The notes under the pieces are model-generated. The model ran no database searches. It saw only the letters and a program-made list of their open reading frames with translations, and was not told the origin of the DNA. From contig JAGVWL010000016.1 of the NCBI GenBank assembly GCA_018304285.1, forward strand, positions 1-8,252: a stretch of 8,252 bases of DNA. Direction: 5' to 3'. A program made the translations under genes and the position numbers. Positions 1 through 5,232 of the stretch are shown here, piece after piece (position 1 is the first letter of the stretch; each line of letters begins with the position of its first letter). The stretch comes from Microcaldota archaeon. GTDB taxonomy: Archaea; Micrarchaeota; Micrarchaeia; Norongarragalinales; Norongarragalinaceae.

Positions 1-369
1 TCCAACTATCTTTTCCCTGTCCTGCCCGCCGACGGGAATCAAATTGCGCAATGAAACTAAATTGTAGCAGTCGACTAGCGCATTGACGCGCGGGAGCTGT
101 TCGCCGTTCAAAACCCTTTTCGCCAACGCTTCGGCAGACGGCTTTCGTTTGGTCGGGTCTTCGCTGAACGCCCTGTACATTTTCCTCCACGCTGCCACGT
201 TCGGCTGTTCGGCGAGGTTTGCGATTTTTCTTGTTTCCTCTTCGGCAGCGCGGGCTTGCTGCAAATACGCGTTTTCGTCTGCAAACGCGTTTTTGGCGCA
301 TTCGCCCTGCACTATCCCTATCGTAACGCCAGGAAACCTGGCGGCTATTTCTTTAGAAATCTTCAGCAT
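1..369 (-). CDS. B3/4 domain protein (PheRS-beta-like), N-terminal 123 residues only
   Basis: Reading the minus strand from ATG at 369 gives an open frame of 123 codons that leaves the window at base 1, so the C-terminal part is missing. Near residues 92-120 it has LPRVNALVDCYN, then VSLRNLIPVGGQD, a pattern typical of stand-alone B3/4 proteins (the PheRS beta editing-domain fold, COG3382-like), where 'NalVDxyN' and 'S...iPvggyD' recur. The first 90 residues are helical and charged (EEETRKI, KRKPSAEA), as in that family. In PheRS the B3/4 domain removes mischarged tyrosine; the role of stand-alone versions is not well defined. The start is the first ATG after the preceding gene's stop. The nine codons between are in the same frame and hold no other start, and the ribosome site is weak (GGAAG close to the ATG), so translation is probably coupled to the upstream MetRS-C-like gene 27 bases away. 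Family call fairly sure; function inferred. Confidence 0.8.
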   Translation of the reverse strand, partial: MLKISKEIAARFPGVTIGIVQGECAKNAFADENAYLQQARAAEEETRKIANLAEQPNVAAWRKMYRAFSEDPTKRKPSAEALAKRVLNGEQLPRVNALVDCYNLVSLRNLIPVGGQDREKIVG

Positions 370-396
370 ATTCTTCCGCTCTTCAGACGCACCATT

Positions 397-771
397 TCAC
401 CGTATTTTATTTCCTTCCGGCAAGTCGCGGTCCAAAACTAAAATGCAAAGCTGTTCGTCGTTTTGCGTGCTCGCGGCCAAAAGCATTCCGTTGCTTTCGA
501 TGCCCCGCAGTTTTTTCGGCGCGAGATTGGCGACAACCGCTATTTTCTTTCCCACGAGCTCTTCGGGCGCGTAGTACTGCGCTATTCCCGCGGCGATAGT
601 ACGCTCCCCGAATTCTCCCAGCGAGATCGTGAGCTTCAACAACTGGTCCGCGCCTTCGACCTTTTCAGCAGTCAGTATTTTAGCCACGCGCAAGTCGAGC
701 TTCGCGAAGTCGGCGTATGCAACCGTGGGCTTGAGCATTGGCTTGCTTTCCGCGTTTTCAGTATTTTCCAT
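397..771 (-). CDS. metG: Freestanding MetRS C-terminal-type tRNA-binding domain (EMAP II/Arc1p-like OB fold)
   Basis: This complete 124-residue protein is one OB-fold tRNA-binding domain of the PF01588 class. Visible family marks are FAKLDLRVAKI (residues 22-32), the EGADQLLKL strand (39-47), the RTIAAGIAQYY core (57-67), GKKIAVVANLAPKKLRG (74-90) and SNGMLLAAS (93-101). In bacterial MetRS this domain is the C-terminal dimerisation and tRNA-binding appendix. In many archaea it is a separate gene called MetRS beta or MetG C-terminal, and it raises tRNA affinity in trans. The first 17 or so residues are a polar extension. The ATG is well supported: GGTGA lies at 785-781, nine bases upstream. 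It heads a unit with the B3/4 gene behind it. The catalytic MetRS is not in the window. An alternative role is a generic tRNA chaperone like Trbp111. Confidence 0.9.
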   Translation of the reverse strand: MENTENAESKPMLKPTVAYADFAKLDLRVAKILTAEKVEGADQLLKLTISLGEFGERTIAAGIAQYYAPEELVGKKIAVVANLAPKKLRGIESNGMLLAASTQNDEQLCILVLDRDLPEGNKIR

Positions 772-780
772 GCAACCCTT

Positions 781-785
781 TCACC
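781..785 (-). promoter_or_regulatory. Shine-Dalgarno site of the MetRS-C-like gene
   Basis: The minus strand reads GGTGA here, nine bases before the ATG at 771. It matches the anti-SD core of archaeal 16S rRNA and supports this start codon. Its presence suggests a transcript with a short leader for this gene. Confidence 0.6.
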
Positions 786-803
786 TTTTGCCTTTAAACT
801 GGC

Positions 804-813
804 TATTTTTTAT
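804..813 (+). promoter_or_regulatory. Candidate TATA box for the membrane-protein gene
   Basis: TATTTTTTAT lies 24 to 33 bases before the ATG at 837, in the 65-base gap between two divergent genes. No SD is visible before that ATG, and the distance fits a leaderless archaeal transcript starting at or next to the ATG. The opposite gene probably uses another AT-rich element in the same gap, for instance TTTAAA at 793-798 or this same run read in reverse. The box call rests on composition and spacing only. Confidence 0.4.
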
Positions 814-836
814 TTGCAGCATTTTTTATCTAGCTT

Positions 837-1673
837 ATGGCTGGAAGATTTTTCGAGTCGGTAAAGTTTGCGTTCGACTGGCGCAAGCGCAATTTCGCCA
901 GGCTCTACGCTTACTTGGTTTTGCTTGCGCTGGCATGGTTTTTCGCGGAAGATTTTCTCAAAACGCGGCTCGACTGGGCCGCTTTGATGGAAAACCCCAT
1001 TCCCGCAACCATCTACGTTTTCGCCATAGCGTTGGTGCTGACGCTTTTGTTTTCCTTCTTCAGCGCGGTCGTTGAACTGCTCGTAACCTCGATGGCTTTG
1101 AAGGGCGCTAGGCTGAAGGCGCGCAAACTCGGCGATTGGGATTTCGCCGCGTACTTTTTCCTGGATTTCGTCGTCTTGGTGACGGCGCTGTCGAACGTTT
1201 TCAACCGCAGGGGGTTGGCGCTGCTGGGATTGCTTGTTTTGTCTGCGTTAGGCGCGCTTGCCACTGCCTCGCCCGTTTTCTGGACTGTTGCGGGCATACT
1301 TCTCGCCGCATATGTCTTCGTGTTTTTCTACAATTTGATGCGCCTCAGCCAAACCGTGTTTGTTTTTGCTTCGGGGGAAAGCGATTTGGTGAAGGCGATG
1401 CGCGCTTCGCTTGATGCTACGCTCGGAAACGTGCTGTGGCTGTTGCTTTACAGCATCGCCTTGTTCGTTTGCGTTGGCGTGGTGCTGCTTTTGGCAATAG
1501 GAATTCCAACTGCGATAGTTGCTTACGCGGCCGGTGGCTTGAACACCCTGCCGGCAAGGCTCTTTTCTATAGTGCTGAGCCCGATAATCGTGTTTTCCAT
1601 GATGTTCGCAGGCGCGTCGGTATACTCGCTTTTGCTGAAGCGCAGGAAGAAAAAGGCCGAGTGGACTTTCTGA
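837..1673 (+). CDS. Multi-pass integral membrane protein of unknown function
   Basis: The 278-residue protein is mostly hydrophobic helices. Likely membrane segments are near residues 22-37, 58-84, 104-120, 127-144, 148-168, 196-224 and 240-266, giving six or seven passes. The N-terminus is short and basic (FDWRKRNF, 13-20). A soluble, charged loop (about 86-102) follows the second segment, and the C-terminus ends in a lysine/arginine cluster (268-273), which by the positive-inside rule should be cytoplasmic. There is no cleavable signal peptide and no catalytic motif I can name. The segment pattern, with NLMRLSQTVFVFASGESDLVKAMRAS near 166-191, resembles the broad group of archaeal six-helix proteins annotated as DUF975/DUF7847-like or GDPD membrane domain. 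That is a resemblance in style, not a firm assignment. It is divergent from the tRNA-binding gene and convergent with the DUF35 gene, so it is probably transcribed alone. Confidence 0.8.
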   Translation: MAGRFFESVKFAFDWRKRNFARLYAYLVLLALAWFFAEDFLKTRLDWAALMENPIPATIYVFAIALVLTLLFSFFSAVVELLVTSMALKGARLKARKLGDWDFAAYFFLDFVVLVTALSNVFNRRGLALLGLLVLSALGALATASPVFWTVAGILLAAYVFVFFYNLMRLSQTVFVFASGESDLVKAMRASLDATLGNVLWLLLYSIALFVCVGVVLLLAIGIPTAIVAYAAGGLNTLPARLFSIVLSPIIVFSMMFAGASVYSLLLKRRKKKAEWTF

Positions 1674-1689
1674 TTTTTCCGCGTTTTCA
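1671..1689. terminator. T-rich gap between convergent genes
   Basis: Only 13 bases separate the stop of the membrane-protein gene from that of the DUF35 gene. The plus strand carries TTTTT at 1674-1678 and TTTT at 1684-1687, right after the membrane-protein stop. U-rich tracts without a hairpin can end archaeal transcription, so this probably serves the plus-strand gene. I see no matching T-run in the gap on the minus strand; the nearest, TTTTTCTTCC, lies inside the membrane-protein coding region near 1646-1655. Confidence 0.35.
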
Positions 1690-2088
1690 ATCGGCAACCT
1701 TGAATTTGAAGCCGTAGGCGATGATGCCTTCCTCGCCTTCCGCGAAAATGCGCCTGAACACCGCTTTGACTTTAGTGCCTATCTCGATTTTTTCCGGCTG
1801 GGCGTCGACTATGTGCCCCAATACCCTCACTCCGTTGGGCATTTCCACTATCGCAAGCGTGTAAGGCGTTTCGTTTTCGAAGCCTTTCGCGCCGGAGTGG
1901 ACTTGGGTGAACGAGAAAATCTTTCCTTCGTCCGGCATTTTTTTCGGGACGAGGTTTCCCTTGCGCCTGCAATTCGGGCAAATAAGGCGCTGGGGGAAGA
2001 ATTCCTGCTTGCAGTTTTCGCATGTGCTTCCGATTAGGTTGTAGCGCTCGGGAATTTCCCTCCAAACCAACGGCAACGCGTCTCTCAT
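1687..2088 (-). CDS. DUF35 zinc-ribbon/OB-fold protein, thiolase-HMG-CoA synthase bridging subunit
   Basis: The 133-residue protein has the DUF35 two-part layout. The N-terminal rubredoxin-like zinc ribbon has Cys23-x2-Cys26 and Cys37-x2-Cys40, preceded by a helix with WREIPERYNLIG. The OB-fold acyl-CoA-binding part spans about 52-128, with GKIFSFTQVH, PYTLAIVEMPNGVRVLGHI and GTKVKAVF. In archaeal mevalonate loci this family (COG1545) scaffolds acetoacetyl-CoA thiolase and HMG-CoA synthase into one complex with a shared CoA channel, and its gene position as third member directly behind them fits that role. It starts 25 bases after the thiolase stop, with GGTGA six bases before the ATG. Length and all four zinc ligands are normal. 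The bridging role is inferred from family and context and is strongly supported by the operon. Confidence 0.92.
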   Translation of the reverse strand: MRDALPLVWREIPERYNLIGSTCENCKQEFFPQRLICPNCRRKGNLVPKKMPDEGKIFSFTQVHSGAKGFENETPYTLAIVEMPNGVRVLGHIVDAQPEKIEIGTKVKAVFRRIFAEGEEGIIAYGFKFKVAD

Positions 2089-2094
2089 CTGTTT

Positions 2095-2099
2095 TCACC
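2095..2099 (-). promoter_or_regulatory. Shine-Dalgarno site of the DUF35 gene
   Basis: The minus strand reads GGTGA, six bases before the ATG at 2088, between the thiolase stop and the DUF35 start. This is the expected arrangement for an internal gene of an archaeal operon. Confidence 0.6.
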
Positions 2100-2113
2100 A
2101 AAAAGCTTTCGTT

Positions 2114-3274
2114 TCATGCCCTCTTGAAAATGTGGACTGTCGCGGTAGCCCCGCTTCCGCCGACGTTGTGCGTGAGCGCGTGCTCCACGCCATTAGCTTG
2201 CCTTTGTCCGCCTTGCCCGCGCAACTGCCAAACCGCTTCAACAATTTGCTTTACTCCTGTAGCGCCCACGGGGTGGCCGCACGCCTTGAGCCCGCCTGAA
2301 GTGTTGACGCTTATTGCGGAATTCAATTTCGTCTCGCCTGCCTCGATGGCTTTCCCCGCCTTTCCTTTCTCGAAAAACCCTAAATCCTCGACAGCCATTA
2401 TTTCGGCGATGGTAAAGCAATCGTGAACTTCGGCGGTTTGAATGTCTTTCGGCTTGAGCTTCGCCTGTTCGAACGCTTGCTTTGCAGCAACTTTCGTGGC
2501 GTTGAGTTCGGTCAGGCTCTTGCGCTGCGCCAGCGCTAGCGTGTCGCTCGCCTGCGCGCTCGCGATTATTTCAATCGGCTGTTCGCAAATCTTTTTCGCT
2601 TTCGAAGTTTCGCATAATATCGCAACCGCCGCCCCGTCGCTTATGGGCGAGCAGTCGAAGAGCTTCAACGGAGAAGCGATTACCGCAGAGTTCATCGCGG
2701 TTTCGAGCGTGATCTTGTTTTGGTATTGCGCGTAAGGGTTTTTCGACCCGTTCTCGTGGTTCTTTACGGCGCATAGGGCCATCTGTTCTTCAGTCGTTCC
2801 GTATTCTTTCATGTGCCTTCGCGCCATCAGCGCGTAGAGCGCTGGAAAAGTTGCTCCTTGGAACAATTCCCATTCCTGGTCTCCTGCCCCGCCGAGCGCA
2901 GTCGCAGCGTCTTCCACGCTTACTTCAGTCATTTTCTCAACGCCGCCTACCGCGACCATGTCGTACATTCCGCTGGCGACCGCCATTATGCCGCTGCGGA
3001 AGGCGACGCTTCCGGACGCGCAAGCGGCTTCCAGCCGCGTGGAAGCGATGGGGTTCAATCCGAGTTGGTCGACAATCAGCGCGCCGATGTGTTCTTGACC
3101 GAGAAACCTTCCCGAAGCCATGCACCCGCCGAAAACGGCTTGGATCGCGCTGCCGTCGATTTTAGAATCTTTCAAAGCCATTATTCCCGCTTCGGCCACG
3201 AGCTGCCTGAAGCTGGCGTCCCAACGCTCGCCGAACTTGGACATTCCCACTCCGATGACTGAAACCGAACGCAT
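2114..3274 (-). CDS. Acetoacetyl-CoA thiolase (acetyl-CoA C-acetyltransferase, archaeal SCP2-thiolase type)
   Basis: This enzyme condenses two acetyl-CoA into acetoacetyl-CoA, the first mevalonate step. Counting from the ATG at 3274 the protein has 386 residues. It opens with SVSVIGVGMSKFGE, typical of the archaeal/SCP2-like thiolases. Active-site marks are the nucleophile Cys85 in LEAACASG, His284 in EVHDCF, His334 in the GGLKACGHPVGATG block, and THNVGGSGAT near 368-377. An in-frame GTG at 3286 would add four residues (MKKQ), but it has a poor ribosome site. The GTGA containing that GTG sits eight bases before the ATG at 3274 and looks like the SD, so I prefer the ATG. It lies between HMG-CoA synthase (29 bases upstream) and DUF35, the usual archaeal order. 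On its own the fold could also be a 3-ketoacyl-CoA thiolase; the context makes the mevalonate role likely. Cytosolic. Confidence 0.93.
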   Translation of the reverse strand: MRSVSVIGVGMSKFGERWDASFRQLVAEAGIMALKDSKIDGSAIQAVFGGCMASGRFLGQEHIGALIVDQLGLNPIASTRLEAACASGSVAFRSGIMAVASGMYDMVAVGGVEKMTEVSVEDAATALGGAGDQEWELFQGATFPALYALMARRHMKEYGTTEEQMALCAVKNHENGSKNPYAQYQNKITLETAMNSAVIASPLKLFDCSPISDGAAVAILCETSKAKKICEQPIEIIASAQASDTLALAQRKSLTELNATKVAAKQAFEQAKLKPKDIQTAEVHDCFTIAEIMAVEDLGFFEKGKAGKAIEAGETKLNSAISVNTSGGLKACGHPVGATGVKQIVEAVWQLRGQGGQRQANGVEHALTHNVGGSGATATVHIFKRA

Positions 3275-3303
3275 TTGCTTTTTCACAACCTTTTTTTTGC
3301 AAC

Positions 3304-4356
3304 CTACTCCAAGTCTTTGATTTTCTTCCTGAATTTCGCGTAAGTGGCGTAAGAAACGTATTCCTTGTCCTCAATCATTCTCCTGACCGGCGTTTTCGCT
3401 CTTTTTCCTTCGATGTATTTTGTAACCGTGATGTCGAACGCGTCGCTTCCCGCCCCGCTTCCGTACGAGCAAACGAAAATCCTGTCGCCTTCCTTTGCAA
3501 CATCCAATACCGCCGCGAGCCCCACCATGCTGGCTCCGCTGTAAGTGTTGCCTATGAGCGGCGTAACCAACCCCGCTTCCAATTGCTTTTTGTCGAACCC
3601 CAAGTCCATTCCAACTTTTACGGGGAATTTTCCGTTCGGCTGGTGGAAAACCGCGTGCGTATAATCTTTTGCAGTGGTGCCGACTTTTTCCATAAGCCTT
3701 TTTGATGCAGTTGAAACGTGCTTGAAGTATGCCGGTTCTCCCGTAAACCGCCCGGCGTGCGTGGGAAATTCGGCGTGCTGCCTCCTCCAAAAATCGGGTG
3801 TGTCGGTGGTATAGGAAAGCGTTTGGTTTATGAGCGCAAGGGGTTCGCCTTCGCCGATGAGCATCGCGGCGCCTCCGCTTGCGGCAGTGAATTCGAGCGC
3901 GTCGTTAGGCCTTCCCTGTGCGGTGTCGCTTCCGACTGCAAGGCCGACTTTAATCATTCCGCTGGCGACCATTCCGATGCACGCCTGAATTCCGGCTGTT
4001 CCCGCCTTGCAGGCGAATTCGAAATCTGCGGCCGTGAGATTGCCGCTGCAGCCGCACGCCTCGGCAACGATTGTCGCCGTGGGTTTTACCGCATAGGGCT
4101 TTGATTCAGAGCCGATGAAAATGGCGCCGATGTCGTTCGGGTTGATTCTGCCGCTTTCTATTGCCGTTCTCGAAGCTTGCACTGCGATTGTCGCCGAATC
4201 TTCGTCCCATGCGGCAACCGCTTTTTCCGAAACGCCGAGGGATGCACCAGTGCGCTTTCCGTCCTTATTCCAGACTTTGCCTATTTCCTCGGCAGTAATG
4301 CGGTAGCGCGGGACGTAAGCGCCGTAACCGACGATTCCGACTTTCCCGTTGACCAT
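3304..4356 (-). CDS. Hydroxymethylglutaryl-CoA synthase (archaeal type)
   Basis: This enzyme joins acetyl-CoA and acetoacetyl-CoA to give HMG-CoA, the second mevalonate step. The 350-residue length is that of archaeal HMG-CoA synthases, shorter than eukaryotic ones. It starts VGIVGYGAYVPRYRI, the family signature. The catalytic triad is visible: Glu84 in IGSESKPYAVKPTA, Cys116 in EFACKAGT (acyl-enzyme nucleophile) and His238 in FHQPNGKFP. Further family blocks are GNTYSGASMVGLAAVLD (269-285) and CSYGSGAGSDAFD (296-308). It is the first gene of the synthase-thiolase-DUF35 operon. GTGA at 4366-4363, six bases before the ATG at 4356, supports the start and implies a leader. A possible promoter element, TTTTTTAAG on the minus strand near 4413-4421, lies about 60 bases upstream. 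No key residue is missing. Confidence 0.95.
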   Translation of the reverse strand: MVNGKVGIVGYGAYVPRYRITAEEIGKVWNKDGKRTGASLGVSEKAVAAWDEDSATIAVQASRTAIESGRINPNDIGAIFIGSESKPYAVKPTATIVAEACGCSGNLTAADFEFACKAGTAGIQACIGMVASGMIKVGLAVGSDTAQGRPNDALEFTAASGGAAMLIGEGEPLALINQTLSYTTDTPDFWRRQHAEFPTHAGRFTGEPAYFKHVSTASKRLMEKVGTTAKDYTHAVFHQPNGKFPVKVGMDLGFDKKQLEAGLVTPLIGNTYSGASMVGLAAVLDVAKEGDRIFVCSYGSGAGSDAFDITVTKYIEGKRAKTPVRRMIEDKEYVSYATYAKFRKKIKDLE

Positions 4357-4414
4357 TTCAATTCACGACTAGGGTTGTTTTTCGCTTAGAAAAGAGAATA
4401 CTGCCCCCCGCGCT

Positions 4415-4449
4415 TAAAAAACGCATCGCACTTCGACAACCGTCAAAGT
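4415..4449 (-). terminator. Hairpin plus T-run behind the 229-residue gene
   Basis: Bases 4430-4437 (ACTTCGAC) and 4442-4449 (GTCAAAGT) pair as a stem of seven pairs with one mismatch around the four-base loop AACC. On the minus strand the hairpin is followed seven bases later by TTTTTT (4421-4416). This is just downstream of the stop of the 4458-5147 gene and upstream of HMG-CoA synthase, so it may end the first transcript. The same T-run followed by AAG could instead be the TATA-like element of the synthase promoter; both readings rest on sequence alone. The rest of the 101-base gap (4357-4457) shows only the synthase SD and a C-run at 4404-4409. Confidence 0.4.
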
Positions 4450-4457
4450 CGCTTTTT

Positions 4458-5147
4458 TCAGCCATCCGCGCTTTCAGGCTTGAATATTTTGAACGCCTTA
4501 AACTTTCGGTAAAGCGGGTCGGTTACGGGCTCGGCGTGCAAAGCGTATTTTTTCCTGAACGGCCAGTATTTTGCAGGAATATTGATTTTCGCAGGCCCGT
4601 ACTGATGGTCGTAATCCTTCTCGTGCAACATCCAGCGCGTCAATCCGTTTTCCTTGCAGTACAGCTTAGCGCTTTCAATCAATGCTTCCTGCCAGCGCGC
4701 ATATTGGTCGCGTGTGTCTTTGTCAACGGGCTCATCGCCTTCATGGAAGTTGGCGCTGCCCTGCAGCTGCACTATCACCGCGTTTTTTTCGTCGTGCATT
4801 AATGCCAGATGCCCTACCGAACCCAGCACGCTCTGCTTCCATTTGTCGGCTTTTTCGTACTTCGTGATGTGTTCTAGTTTCGGTATGAAATCAAAAACGC
4901 GCCGTTCGAACCTGCCCGAAAAAACATCGGGCAAGTGCGTCGGTTCTCCCTTGAACATTGAAACGAAAATGTGCGGCAAGCTGTTGGCACCGAGCGCGCG
5001 CCGTATCCTGCTGGCGCGCGTTTTCAGCGTCCCGCTTTGTTCGTAGCTTGTCGCAAAAGGTTCCAGTTTCACGGCAGCTTCGGTTTGATAGTATGCATTG
5101 GTCCGCTTGTTGAGTATTTCAAAAACATCCAACGGCATTTTCAGCAT
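4458..5147 (-). CDS. Conserved-looking hypothetical protein, 229 residues
   Basis: I do not recognise this family. The protein appears soluble: no signal peptide or membrane helix, and many charged and aromatic residues. An N-terminal basic stretch (KTRASRIRRALG, 42-53) precedes a predicted mixed alpha/beta region. The middle has a hydrophobic strand pair (VGHLALMHDEKNAVIVQLQGSA, 111-132), an acidic loop (HEGDEPVDKD, 135-144), a long helix with WQEALIESAKLYCKENGL (152-169) and a strand TRWMLHEKDYDHQYG (170-184). Strand, loop, long helix, strand resembles an acyltransferase-like half, but no acetyl-CoA loop is evident, so this is not an assignment. Histidines and aromatics cluster at HEKDYDHQYG and KYWPFRKKYALHAEP (193-207). 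The ATG at 5147 fits a leaderless start behind a TATA-like box; a second ATG is at codon 4. It lies between the synthase operon and the reductase and is divergent from the reductase. Base composition resembles that of its neighbours, which argues for a resident gene. Confidence 0.75.
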   Translation of the reverse strand: MLKMPLDVFEILNKRTNAYYQTEAAVKLEPFATSYEQSGTLKTRASRIRRALGANSLPHIFVSMFKGEPTHLPDVFSGRFERRVFDFIPKLEHITKYEKADKWKQSVLGSVGHLALMHDEKNAVIVQLQGSANFHEGDEPVDKDTRDQYARWQEALIESAKLYCKENGLTRWMLHEKDYDHQYGPAKINIPAKYWPFRKKYALHAEPVTDPLYRKFKAFKIFKPESADG

Positions 5148-5232
5148 ACGTTTATTCGGCTTTCTTTGTTTAAAATATCGTCAAACGCCAAACGAACGAT
5201 GGTTTTTATTATCCCGCGAATCTGCTTCTACC
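5148..5232. promoter_or_regulatory. Divergent promoter region with two leaderless-type TATA boxes
   Basis: This 85-base gap separates the unrecognised minus-strand gene from HMG-CoA reductase. On the minus strand TATTTTAAA (5177-5169) is 22 to 30 bases before the ATG at 5147. On the plus strand TTTTTATTAT (5203-5212) is 21 to 30 bases before the ATG at 5233. Neither ATG has an SD. Both distances match the usual TATA-to-start spacing in archaea if transcription begins at the ATG, so both genes are probably leaderless. About 25 bases lie between the two boxes, so polymerases on the two sides would probably interfere, and a regulator bound between them would affect both genes. Confidence 0.55.

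Noticed and set aside
397..399. TGA as a recoded codon joining the OB and B3/4 frames into one protein
   Set aside because: TGA is the stop of most genes in this window, no recoding structure is evident, and an ATG follows nine codons later. Two separate genes is the simpler reading.
83..574. A 163-codon plus-strand open frame at the left edge
   Set aside because: It is antisense to the B3/4 and MetRS-C-like genes, both supported by family motifs, and its translation is Ser/Phe/Ala-rich without any recognisable pattern.
2813..3262. A 149-codon plus-strand frame opposite the thiolase
   Set aside because: It is a shadow of the thiolase reading frame, whose active-site residues are intact; no start signal or motif supports it.
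5098..5232. A 45-residue upstream extension of HMG-CoA reductase
   Set aside because: The extension overlaps the start of the divergent gene and both TATA-like boxes, and class II reductases begin near the ATG at 5233.
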